Source of the DNA: Desulfurobacterium sp.
GTDB taxonomy: Bacteria; Aquificota; Aquificia; Desulfurobacteriales; Desulfurobacteriaceae
Reading direction: 5' to 3'
Length of the DNA stretch: 6,321 bases
Assembly: GCA_003978805.1 (NCBI GenBank)
Contig: QNYI01000104.1
Location: forward strand, 1 to 6,321
Part shown: positions 1 through 6,147 of the stretch, in pieces
Position numbering within the stretch: position 1 is the first letter of the stretch
How the letters are laid out: every line of letters starts with the position of its first letter
Notes under the pieces: model-generated
The model's input: only the letters and a program-made list of their open reading frames with translations
Database searches by the model: none
What the model was told of the DNA's origin: nothing
Translations under genes and position numbers: made by a program

Positions 1-1
1 A

Positions 2-499
2 GAGGAGCTAATTTCCAACTACCCTTACGAGGAGGATACGACGGCTCACATCTACGAGCACTCCCTTGAAGTTCAAGTTCCTTTCCTCCAGTACTGCAGC
101 AGGTTTAGAGAGGATTTAAGCATTGTTCCCGTTGTCTTTCAACATATTCCTTACTCAGACTGCGTTAGTGCTGGAGAGGCACTTGCAGAGGCGGTTGAGG
201 ATGAAGATGCTTTAATCGTAGTTAGCACAGACTTCTCCCACTACGTTTCTCAGTCGGAAGCCGAAAAGTACGATTCCTACGCTATAGAGGCGATACTTCA
301 GCTTGACCCTGAGGAGCTCTACAGGAGAGTTCTGACCTACAACATTTCTATGTGTGGCGTTATTCCTGCAACTGTTGGCCTCATTGCCGCTAAGCTGCTT
401 GGGGCAGAGAACGCAGAGCTGGTGATGTACAGGACCTCGGGGGATGTAAGTGGGGACTACGCTCAAGTTGTAGGTTATGCCGGTATAATCGTATATTAA
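2..499 (+). CDS. MEMO family protein (AmmeMemoRadiSam system protein B), C-terminal part
   Basis: The reading frame is open from base 2 to a TAA stop and lacks its 5' end at the window edge; 165 residues are visible, against roughly 260-300 for the full family. The fragment carries the family's landmarks: EHSLEVQVPFLQ (its His is fragment residue 20), STDFSHY (75-81, with Asp77 and His80), MCG (Cys118) and a C-terminal TSGDVSGDYAQVVGYAG segment. MEMO proteins share the fold of class III extradiol dioxygenases. Human MEMO1 has been reported to bind copper or iron through equivalent His and Cys residues. In prokaryotes the family often occurs with an AMMECR1 protein and a radical SAM enzyme, but neither is visible here and the bacterial function is not established. 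The visible His20 and Cys118 are intact, so the gene looks functional rather than decayed. The family call is firm; the role is unknown. Confidence 0.9.
   Translation, partial: EELISNYPYEEDTTAHIYEHSLEVQVPFLQYCSRFREDLSIVPVVFQHIPYSDCVSAGEALAEAVEDEDALIVVSTDFSHYVSQSEAEKYDSYAIEAILQLDPEELYRRVLTYNISMCGVIPATVGLIAAKLLGAENAELVMYRTSGDVSGDYAQVVGYAGIIVY
468..497 (+). promoter_or_regulatory. Candidate sigma-70-type promoter for the arsR-trx operon
   Basis: TTGTAG (468-473) lies 18 bases before TATATT (492-497), which differs from the -10 consensus at one position. A perfect TATAAT also occurs at 484-489, but no good -35 is seen at the right distance from it. A start near 504 would give a short leader before the TTG codon at 540. 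The elements overlap the end of the MEMO gene. The AT-rich context makes chance matches likely, so this is a weak inference. Confidence 0.3.
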
Positions 500-510
500 C
501 TATGATAGAA

Positions 511-520
511 TTTCATGAAA
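511..520. promoter_or_regulatory. Perfect 10-base palindrome TTTCATGAAA, possible ArsR-family operator
   Basis: TTTCATGAAA is identical to its reverse complement. With one slipped base the symmetry extends to AATTTCATGAAAATT (509-523). It lies in the only intergenic gap, just before the Shine-Dalgarno site of the ArsR-family gene and downstream of the candidate promoter. ArsR-family dimers commonly bind AT-rich inverted repeats at their own promoters, so autoregulation here is plausible. The palindrome is short and could arise by chance in AT-rich sequence. Confidence 0.35.
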
Positions 521-528
521 ATTATAAA

Positions 529-534
529 GGGAGG
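529..534 (+). promoter_or_regulatory. Strong Shine-Dalgarno site fixing a TTG start
   Basis: GGGAGG sits five bases before the TTG at 540. No ATG or GTG in this frame is better placed, so the site decides the start of the ArsR-family regulator. Confidence 0.75.
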
Positions 535-539
535 TTCGC

Positions 540-812
540 TTGAACGATTGCGAGAGGGTTGCAGAGATTTTAAAAGCTCTCAGCCATCCGACCCGCGTTA
601 AGATTATAAAGTTCTTGGCCGATGGGGAAAAGTGCGTTAAGGAGATATGGCAGGAACTCGGAATTCCTCAGCCGACGGTTTCACAGCACATAAATATTCT
701 TAAGAGTGCAGGGATCATATCTTTTAGGAAAGACGGCGTTAAAACCTGTTACAGAGTAGAAGAGCCGAAGGCTGTTGAGATAATCAAACTACTTTCAGAG
801 GAGGGTGACTAA
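540..812 (+). CDS. ArsR/SmtB-family winged-helix transcriptional regulator
   Basis: This 90-residue protein has the ArsR/SmtB layout: helix 1 with the LKALSHPTRVKIIKFL hallmark (11-26), a helix-turn-helix with recognition helix around QPTVSQHINILKSAGI (44-59), and a wing around 61-73. Members are usually homodimeric repressors released by a metal or by thiol oxidation. The start is TTG, supported by a strong Shine-Dalgarno site. Cysteines lie at 4, 32 and 70. Cys32 falls where arsenite sensors carry ELCVCDL, but the second Cys of that CxC motif is Lys34, so the classic arsenite site is incomplete. The sequence ends soon after helix 5, with no Cys- or His-rich tail. The stop codon abuts the thioredoxin ATG, so regulator and thioredoxin are almost certainly co-transcribed. 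This suggests, by inference, control of the thiol-redox genes that follow. The inducer is unknown. The family call is firm. Confidence 0.92.
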   Translation: MNDCERVAEILKALSHPTRVKIIKFLADGEKCVKEIWQELGIPQPTVSQHINILKSAGIISFRKDGVKTCYRVEEPKAVEIIKLLSEEGD

Positions 813-1142
813 ATGGCTCAGGAAATTAGGTCTATTGAGGAGTTTGAGAGGGAAGTCCTTTCTTCCGACGTTCCTGTCCTTGTGGACTTCTGGGCTCCGT
901 GGTGTGGTCCGTGTAGGATGCTTGCGCCGACTATTGACGAGCTGGCCGAGCAGTATGCCGGAAGGATAAAGGTGTTTAAGGTTAACACCGACGAACTCCC
1001 GATGCTTGCGATGCAGTACGGGATTAGGGGTATACCTACTGTGATTCTCTTTGTAAACGGTGACGTTGCCGACGTTAAGGTTGGCCTTCAGCCGAAGGCT
1101 GTCTTTGAAGCGATGATAGAAAGAGTTCTCGGGGAGCAATAA
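813..1142 (+). CDS. trxA: Thioredoxin
   Basis: A cytoplasmic dithiol protein that reduces disulfides in target proteins and is recharged by thioredoxin reductase. The 109 residues match the usual single-domain length. The active site WCGPC lies at 30-34, the buried Asp at 25, a Lys at 56 equivalent to E. coli Lys57, and the cis-proline loop GIPT at 73-76 (Pro75). There is no signal peptide, so it is cytoplasmic. The ATG follows the regulator's TAA with no gap and is served by GGAGGG at 800-805, inside the end of the upstream gene. The next gene, its reductase, also starts with no gap, which makes a complete reductase-thioredoxin pair. Nothing is degraded or unusual in the protein. Confidence 0.97.
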   Translation: MAQEIRSIEEFEREVLSSDVPVLVDFWAPWCGPCRMLAPTIDELAEQYAGRIKVFKVNTDELPMLAMQYGIRGIPTVILFVNGDVADVKVGLQPKAVFEAMIERVLGEQ

Positions 1143-2069
1143 ATGAAGGTTTGGGACGTTGTTATAGTCGGTGCCGGCCCTGCTGGGCTGGCAGCCGGCA
1201 TCTACGCCGGCCGTTCTCAGTTAAAGACCCTCATCCTTGACCAAATGATGCCCGGGGGACAGCTCCTTATTACCGAGCAGATTGAGAACTACCCCGGTTT
1301 TTACGAAGGGATTACGGGATTTGAACTCTCAGAGAAGATGAGACAGCACGCAGAGAAGTTCGGAGCCGTCTTTGAAAACGGCCAGCTTGTAAGTGGCGTT
1401 AGCTTGGAGGGAGATGTCTTTGTGGTAAAGACAGAGTCGGGAGAAGTGAGGGGGAAAACGCTCATATGGGCTGCAGGCTCTACGCCGAGAAAGCTGAACG
1501 TTCCGGGAGAGGCTGAGTTTGTAGGTAGGGGAGTTTCCTACTGTGCCGTTTGTGACGGAGCGTTCTTTAGGGATAGAACCGTTGCCGTTGTCGGTGGTGG
1601 AGATTCAGCCCTTGAGGAAGCCCTCTACTTGACCAAGTTTGCCAGTAAGGTTTACCTCATCCACCGGAGGGACAAGTTTAGAGCCGTTAAGATTATTCAG
1701 GACAGGGTTTCAAGGAACGAGAAGATAGTACCTGTTATGAATAAGGTGGTCGTTTCTATAAACGGAACTCAGTTTGTAGAGTCCCTCACTTTAAAGGATA
1801 CCGAGACTGGAGAGCTCTCAGAGCTCCCTGTGGACGGCGTCTTTATCTTCATAGGCAACGAGCCGAATACCTCTGCGGTTGCCCACCTTGTAGATACTAC
1901 TGAAGATGGTTTTATCGTAACCGACGATGAAATGAGAACCCGCACTCCCGGGCTCTTTGCCGCCGGTGATGTAAGGCATAAGTCCTTAAGGCAGGTTGTT
2001 ACCGCTGCGGCGGATGGAGCGATAGCCGCTATGTCTGCCACGAAATACCTTGAGGAGAAGGAAGGTTAA
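1143..2069 (+). CDS. trxB: Thioredoxin reductase (NADPH, low-molecular-weight type)
   Basis: A flavoprotein that moves electrons from NADPH through FAD and a redox disulfide to thioredoxin. At 308 residues it has the length of bacterial TrxB. Visible motifs are the FAD-binding GAGPAG (10-15), GGQL (38-41), the catalytic CAVC (134-137), the second dinucleotide fold GGGDSA (151-156), HRRDKFRA (174-181), and the C-terminal FAD motif GLFAAGDV (270-277) followed by RQVVTA (283-288). The Arg residues of HRRxxFR contact the NADPH 2'-phosphate in E. coli TrxB, so NADPH use is expected. This matters because some related reductases from thermophiles and archaea have lost that motif. The ATG abuts the trxA stop, with GGGGAG at 1131-1136 as ribosome binding site. 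Alternatives such as a ferredoxin/flavodoxin-NADP reductase of the same superfamily are excluded by the CAVC motif. Confidence 0.97.
   Translation: MKVWDVVIVGAGPAGLAAGIYAGRSQLKTLILDQMMPGGQLLITEQIENYPGFYEGITGFELSEKMRQHAEKFGAVFENGQLVSGVSLEGDVFVVKTESGEVRGKTLIWAAGSTPRKLNVPGEAEFVGRGVSYCAVCDGAFFRDRTVAVVGGGDSALEEALYLTKFASKVYLIHRRDKFRAVKIIQDRVSRNEKIVPVMNKVVVSINGTQFVESLTLKDTETGELSELPVDGVFIFIGNEPNTSAVAHLVDTTEDGFIVTDDEMRTRTPGLFAAGDVRHKSLRQVVTAAADGAIAAMSATKYLEEKEG
2058..2065 (+). promoter_or_regulatory. Shine-Dalgarno site setting the lipoprotein gene start
   Basis: AAGGAAGG lies five bases before the ATG at 2071. It supports that ATG over an in-frame TTG at 2050, which would add seven mostly basic residues before the signal sequence and has no site of its own at a good distance. 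Confidence 0.6.
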
Positions 2070-2070
2070 G

Positions 2071-2625
2071 ATGAAAAAGCTGTTAGTTGCTCTTCTTACC
2101 CTTTCGGTAGCTACTTTTGTCGGTTGCGGGAAGGAAACGGCAGAAGTTGGAAAGACACAGGAGGAAGTAAAGAGGAGTGAAGAGGGTGTTAAGGCCTACG
2201 ATTTTGAGCTAACCGACGTTAACGGTAAGAAGGTTAAGCTTTCAGACTTTAAAGGAAAGGTGGTTATAGTTCAGTTTTTCGGAACTTACTGTCCTGCTTG
2301 TAGGATGGAGATACCTACTTTAGAGAAACTTTATAAGGATTACGCGGGTAAGATAGTTGTTTTAGGTATTTCTGTGGACTATATGGATGAAAACCCTGCA
2401 AAGCTTAAGTCTTTCGTTAGAGAGATGGGGATAACCTATCCTGTTCTTGTTTCTGACGAGAGGACGTGGCAGGAGTATGCAGGGAGGATTACGGGACTTG
2501 ACTCCATTCCTCAGACCTACATCCTTGATAAGGAAGGGTTCGTAAGGTACTATGAAGTAGGGTTTATGCCTTCTTACGAGAAACTCTTCAGGAAGGCTGT
2601 TGAGGAGCTCCTGAAAGAGCAGTAG
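2071..2625 (+). CDS. TlpA/ResA-like thioredoxin-fold lipoprotein
   Basis: A predicted exported thiol-disulfide protein of the TlpA/ResA/peroxiredoxin-like (AhpC-TSA/Redoxin) group, 184 residues from the chosen ATG. The N-terminus has a basic start (MKK), a hydrophobic core (4-17) and Cys19 in a FVGC lipobox, so it is probably lipid-anchored outside the cytoplasm. Phe at the -3 position is uncommon, since Leu is usual. A charged linker (20-41) leads to the domain: YDFELTDVNGK (43-53), LSDFKGKVV (57-65), the active site CPAC at 74-77, and the cis-proline loop SIPQTYILD (145-153, Pro147). TlpA/ResA proteins keep haem-binding apocytochrome c cysteines or other secreted thiols reduced, but no cytochrome biogenesis gene is nearby, so the substrate is unknown. 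The start lies one base after the trxB stop, placing it in the same transcript as the cytoplasmic pair. A CcdA- or DsbD-type membrane electron carrier would be needed to link them and is not in this window. Confidence 0.9.
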   Translation: MKKLLVALLTLSVATFVGCGKETAEVGKTQEEVKRSEEGVKAYDFELTDVNGKKVKLSDFKGKVVIVQFFGTYCPACRMEIPTLEKLYKDYAGKIVVLGISVDYMDENPAKLKSFVREMGITYPVLVSDERTWQEYAGRITGLDSIPQTYILDKEGFVRYYEVGFMPSYEKLFRKAVEELLKEQ

Positions 2626-2630
2626 CCGAG

Positions 2631-3218
2631 ATGTTAAAGATAAAGAAGGTCAGGCTTTACAAGACCGTTTACGTTCCGGAAGACCTTCCCCAGACCCCTT
2701 ATAAGGAAGTGGCCTTTGTGGGAAGGTCAAACGTCGGGAAGTCCTCTCTCCTCAACACTCTTGCTAACAACTTTAAGCTGGCAAGGGTAAGCTCTGAGCC
2801 GGGGAAGACCCGTTCAGTTAACTTTTTCCTCGTTAACGAGCGGTTCTTCCTTGTAGACCTTCCCGGTTACGGCTTTGCAAAAGTTCCCCTGAAAGAACAA
2901 AGGCGGTGGAGAGAGCTTATAGAGTCTTACCTTAAGGGTAGGGATACCCTTAAAGGGGTATTCCTCCTTGTTGATTCCCGTATCGGGCCAACTGAAAAGG
3001 ACCTCCAGATGAAGGACTGGCTTGACTTTTACGGGATTCCTTACGTTGTTGTAGCTACTAAGGTTGACAAACTTAAAACCTCTGAAAGGCAGAAACTTGA
3101 AAAGAAAATTTGTGAAGGTTTTAACGACAGGAATATTAAGGTAGTCCCCTTCTCTGCAAAGACCCGGGAAGGAAGGTCGGAGCTTCTCAGGGAAATAGAG
3201 AGGCTGTTAGAGTCCTGA
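2631..3218 (+). CDS. engB: Ribosome-biogenesis GTP-binding protein EngB/YsxC (YihA)
   Basis: A small TrmE-Era-EngA-EngB-Septin (TRAFAC) class GTPase, essential in several bacteria and involved in late assembly of the large ribosomal subunit. The 195 residues match the family. All nucleotide-binding motifs are present: G1 GRSNVGKS (31-38), G2 around PGKTRSVNFF (57-66, Thr60), G3 DLPGYG (76-81), G4 TKVDK (143-147) and G5 FSAK (174-177). The YGFAKV stretch after G3 is typical of EngB. The start is five bases after the lipoprotein gene stop and has no good Shine-Dalgarno site; GAAAGAG is too far away at about 11 bases. Translation is therefore probably coupled to the upstream gene. Its place behind redox genes looks like operon packing rather than shared function. 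Confidence 0.97.
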   Translation: MLKIKKVRLYKTVYVPEDLPQTPYKEVAFVGRSNVGKSSLLNTLANNFKLARVSSEPGKTRSVNFFLVNERFFLVDLPGYGFAKVPLKEQRRWRELIESYLKGRDTLKGVFLLVDSRIGPTEKDLQMKDWLDFYGIPYVVVATKVDKLKTSERQKLEKKICEGFNDRNIKVVPFSAKTREGRSELLREIERLLES

Positions 3219-3220
3219 AG

Positions 3221-4783
3221 ATGATAGAGGAACTGAGGCTTTACAGGTTTGGCCTTATATCGGCGGAACTTTCTTTTTCTCCCAACTTTAACGTCATTAT
3301 CGGTGAAACAGGAGCCGGTAAATCCCTCCTCCTCAGTTCCATAGGTTTCCTGAGAGGAGAAAGGAGTGAGGTAGTTTCGGAAGGCTCTTTTGTGGAGGCA
3401 GTCTTTTCCTTTGAGGATGGGGAAATTTTCGTAAGGAGGGAGGTAAAGGGGGGACGTTCAAGGTACTTTTTAGACGGTATGAGAGTTCCCCAGAGGCTTG
3501 TTGAGGAGAGTGTTACAAAGTTTATAGTTTTTCAGTCTCAGAGGAACTCCTTAGAGCTCCTTAAACCTTCCTACCAGCTTGAAGTCCTTGATAGTCTTTC
3601 TGAAGTCGCTCCCCTCCTCTTGAGCTACAGGGAACTCTACAGCGCCTACAAGGAAAAGCTGTTAGAGCTTGAGTCTCTTAGAGCTGATACAGCTAAAAAG
3701 GAGAGGGAGATAGACATCCTAAAGTTTCAGATAGAGGAGATTGAATCTGCCAACTTGCAGGAAGGGGAGGAGGAAGAACTCCTGCAACTTAAGAGAGTGG
3801 TCTCTCAGGCAGAGAGGATTAAGGCTTTAAAGGAGCTTGCTCGCCTTAACCTTTACGAAGGGGAAGGTTCTGCCCTTGCGAGGATAGGGGAGGTGATAAC
3901 CTCTCTTGAAGAGCTTGACCTTCACCGAGATATCCTTGAAAGACTTAACAACCTCTACTACGAGCTTGAGTCCCTCTACTTTGACCTTGAAAAGAGGCTC
4001 GTGGTTCCAGACGAGAGTATTTCCCTTCAGGCGATAGAGGACAGGCTCTACGAGATTGAGAAGTTAAAGAGGAAGTACGGCGGAAGTGTAGAGAAGGTAA
4101 AGGAGTTTTTAGAAAGTGCAAGACGTAGGCTTGAAGTTCTTGAAAACCTTGACTTTGAGTTGGAGAGGAGAGAGGAAGAGCTTAAAAGGTTAAAGGAAGA
4201 GCTTGGATCCTTGGCAGCGGAGATTTCGGCAAGGAGGAAGAAGGGGGCAGAGAGGTTGAAGAGGGAGCTCCTTTCTTCCTTTAAGGAGCTAAGTATGGAG
4301 ACTGCACGTTTTGAGGTTTTAATAGAGGAGCTCCCAGACTTTACTCCGACGGGGAAGGATAAGGTTACTTTCCTCTTCTCCGGCAACCCTAAGCTCCCTC
4401 TATCTCCCCTCTCTGAATCTATTTCCGGCGGGGAGCTCTCAAGGTTCCTCCTTTCTGTCCTTTCCCTCTTCTCACTCCCTCAGGTTACTATGGTCTTTGA
4501 CGAGATTGACTCGGGTATGTCGGGGAAGGTCCTTGCGAAAGTTGCGGGGAAGTTGAAGGGTATAGCCAGAAAACAGCAAGTTATTGCCGTAACTCACTCT
4601 CCGCAGGTAGTTGCTGCCGCCGATAGGGTCTTTAAGGTAGAGAAGGGTAAAGACGGTAGCGTTACCGTTAGAGTCCTTAGTGGAGAGGAGAAGAGGAAGG
4701 AAATTGCTATAATGATCTCTGGGGATGTAAGTGAAGGTAGCCTCAGGGCTGCCGATGAATTGATAAGGAAGTGGGAGGAGTGA
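3221..4783 (+). CDS. recN: DNA repair ATPase RecN
   Basis: An SMC-like ATPase that acts at DNA double-strand breaks early in recombinational repair. The 520 residues are slightly shorter than the common 550-570. The N-terminal head has a Walker A motif GETGAGKS (28-35). A long Glu/Lys/Arg/Leu-rich coiled-coil region spans roughly 140-370 and contains the RKYG element (284-287) typical of RecN. The C-terminal head has the ABC signature SGGELSR (402-408), Walker B with VFDEID (425-430), and the switch His in VTHSPQVVAAAD (457-468). Both ends of the head are intact, so the ATPase should be active. The segment that reads GQHxHQ in many RecN proteins is FQSQRN here (104-109). The ATG is two bases after the engB stop with no clear Shine-Dalgarno site, suggesting translational coupling. 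Its stop codon overlaps the next start. Confidence 0.95.
   Translation: MIEELRLYRFGLISAELSFSPNFNVIIGETGAGKSLLLSSIGFLRGERSEVVSEGSFVEAVFSFEDGEIFVRREVKGGRSRYFLDGMRVPQRLVEESVTKFIVFQSQRNSLELLKPSYQLEVLDSLSEVAPLLLSYRELYSAYKEKLLELESLRADTAKKEREIDILKFQIEEIESANLQEGEEEELLQLKRVVSQAERIKALKELARLNLYEGEGSALARIGEVITSLEELDLHRDILERLNNLYYELESLYFDLEKRLVVPDESISLQAIEDRLYEIEKLKRKYGGSVEKVKEFLESARRRLEVLENLDFELERREEELKRLKEELGSLAAEISARRKKGAERLKRELLSSFKELSMETARFEVLIEELPDFTPTGKDKVTFLFSGNPKLPLSPLSESISGGELSRFLLSVLSLFSLPQVTMVFDEIDSGMSGKVLAKVAGKLKGIARKQQVIAVTHSPQVVAAADRVFKVEKGKDGSVTVRVLSGEEKRKEIAIMISGDVSEGSLRAADELIRKWEE
4773..4780 (+). promoter_or_regulatory. Shine-Dalgarno site inside the end of recN
   Basis: GGGAGGAG precedes the ATG at 4783, which overlaps the recN TGA in a TGATG junction. 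In-frame GTG codons at 4771 and 4780 lie before or within this site and are poorer starts. The arrangement favours termination-reinitiation coupling between recN and the transporter gene. Confidence 0.6.
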
Positions 4784-6138
4784 TGGGTCACGAAACAGTC
4801 GGAGGTTTAATTCAGGCTTTTAACCTTCACCTTACTAAGGCGGAACTGGCGGAGCTCTCCGTTTTTCTTTTTATAGCAACCTACGCAATGATACTCCTTG
4901 AGAAGTTCTTCCACAGGACGATTGCAGCCCTTGTAGGAGCTTCCTTAGTTCTGGTTATCGGCGTCATTACGCCGGAAAGGGCGTGGGAGGCAATAGACCA
5001 GAATACGATACTCCTGCTCTTTGGAATGATGAACATCGTTACCGTTATGGGTAAGAGTGGTTTTTTCCACATAGTTGCCGCAAAGGCCGTAAAGCTTACA
5101 AAAGGTTCACCTACAAGGGTTCTCTGGGTTTTCTCCCTGTTGACGGCAGTCTTTTCTGCATTCCTTGATAACGTTACTACAGTCCTCTTCATGGCACCCG
5201 TAATGATAAACATAGCTGAGAGGCTTAAGCTCAACCCGATTCCTTACCTCATAGCTATCGTCCTTGCCTCAAATACTGGAGGTACTGCAACCCTTATCGG
5301 TGACCCGCCGAACATCATCATCGGTAGCATTGCCGGAAAGACCTTTAACGACTTCCTCATAGAGGTAGCTCCCTACGCTATTATTGCTTTCATTCTGGGA
5401 CTCATCGTTATGCACGTTATGATGTCCAAGGGAGGCTTTTTAGAGGCAAAGGCCACAGAGGAGGAGCTTAGGGAAGTTCTCTCTGGAAAAGTAGATGAAT
5501 CCCTCATTGACAGGAAGCTTATGAAGAGGTCTGTGGGTATCTTCCTTATTACTATCGTTCTCTTCGTCGTCGGCCACAACTTGGGACTTGAGCCGGGGGT
5601 GATTGCCCTTTTTATGGCTACCATCTTGGCGCTTATCAGCGGTCTTTCTCCGGCTTGGATACTTGAAAAGGTTGAGTGGACAACTTTAATCTTTTTCATG
5701 GGTCTCTTTATTGTTGTTGGAGCCCTTGAAGTTAACGGGGTATTTGAAACGGCCGCCAACTGGCTCATAGAGGAGATAGGTAACAACATTCATGGTGGAA
5801 TCCTGATTGTGGGGTTTACCTCTGCAGCAATTTCCGGCTTTGTTGACAACATCCCCTTTACGATGTCTATGGCCTACGTCCTAAAGGGTATGGAAGCCCA
5901 GATGGGGAGCGTTATGGATCCCTTGTGGTGGTCCCTCTCCCTCGGTGCGTGTCTTGGGGGTAACCTTACCCTCATCGGGGCCTCTGCAAACATAGTTACT
6001 GCGGACATTGCCGAGAGGAACGGTTACAAGATTGACTTCTTTAAGTTTATGAAGTACGGAACTCCCGTTGCCCTTGTGACTGTTGTGATAGCCATTCTTC
6101 TTTTCTACGTTGAGCACGCCGTATTCGGCGGATTTTAA
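4783..6138 (+). CDS. NhaD/ArsB-family membrane transporter (ion transporter superfamily)
   Basis: A 451-residue, strongly hydrophobic inner-membrane protein with about 11-12 predicted membrane segments in two related halves. A charged loop around 219-249 divides them. Each half has the superfamily's paired motifs: DNVTTV (129-134) and GGTATLIGDPPN (166-177) in the first, DNIPFT (355-360) and GGNLTLIGASAN (392-403) in the second. These re-entrant-loop motifs place it with NhaD Na+/H+ antiporters, ArsB arsenite permeases and the P-protein/SLC13 relatives. Substrate cannot be read from motifs alone. An Na+/H+ exchanger would suit a marine organism. The ArsR-family gene upstream makes arsenite export an alternative, but four unrelated genes intervene and no arsC is present. 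The start chosen is the ATG at 4783, which overlaps the recN stop by one base behind a strong ribosome binding site. Family firm; substrate open. Confidence 0.88.
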   Translation: MGHETVGGLIQAFNLHLTKAELAELSVFLFIATYAMILLEKFFHRTIAALVGASLVLVIGVITPERAWEAIDQNTILLLFGMMNIVTVMGKSGFFHIVAAKAVKLTKGSPTRVLWVFSLLTAVFSAFLDNVTTVLFMAPVMINIAERLKLNPIPYLIAIVLASNTGGTATLIGDPPNIIIGSIAGKTFNDFLIEVAPYAIIAFILGLIVMHVMMSKGGFLEAKATEEELREVLSGKVDESLIDRKLMKRSVGIFLITIVLFVVGHNLGLEPGVIALFMATILALISGLSPAWILEKVEWTTLIFFMGLFIVVGALEVNGVFETAANWLIEEIGNNIHGGILIVGFTSAAISGFVDNIPFTMSMAYVLKGMEAQMGSVMDPLWWSLSLGACLGGNLTLIGASANIVTADIAERNGYKIDFFKFMKYGTPVALVTVVIAILLFYVEHAVFGGF

Positions 6139-6143
6139 GGGGG
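6139..6143 (+). promoter_or_regulatory. Shine-Dalgarno site for the gene at the right edge
   Basis: GGGGG, directly after the transporter TAA, lies four bases before the ATG at 6148. It supports that start, and the nine-base gap suggests the operon continues past the window. Confidence 0.5.
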
Positions 6144-6147
6144 TAAA

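Noticed and set aside
795..1139. Long open frame on the minus strand opposite trxA
   Set aside because: It lies wholly over a well-supported thioredoxin gene, resembles no known family, and is expected from codon bias on the coding strand.
1808..1827. Paired GAGCTC palindromes, and many GAGCTC hexamers across the window
   Set aside because: They arise where the codons GAG-CTC or similar encode Glu-Leu in frame; they are scattered inside genes without regular spacing, so codon use explains them.
2050..2070. Upstream TTG start for the TlpA-like lipoprotein
   Set aside because: It would overlap trxB and add a basic extension before the signal sequence, whereas the ATG at 2071 has a well-placed Shine-Dalgarno site and a standard signal peptide start.
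4048..4386. Ser/Leu-rich open frame on the minus strand opposite recN (and similar ones at 4594-4791, 4881-5234 and 5373-5789)
   Set aside because: These low-complexity frames are antisense images of Glu/Lys-rich or hydrophobic coding sequence and have no support as genes.
540..6138. Arsenic resistance operon (ArsR-family gene plus ArsB-like permease)
   Set aside because: No arsenate reductase or arsA is present, the regulator lacks the full arsenite CxC motif, and the permease motifs do not separate ArsB from NhaD; kept only as an open alternative.
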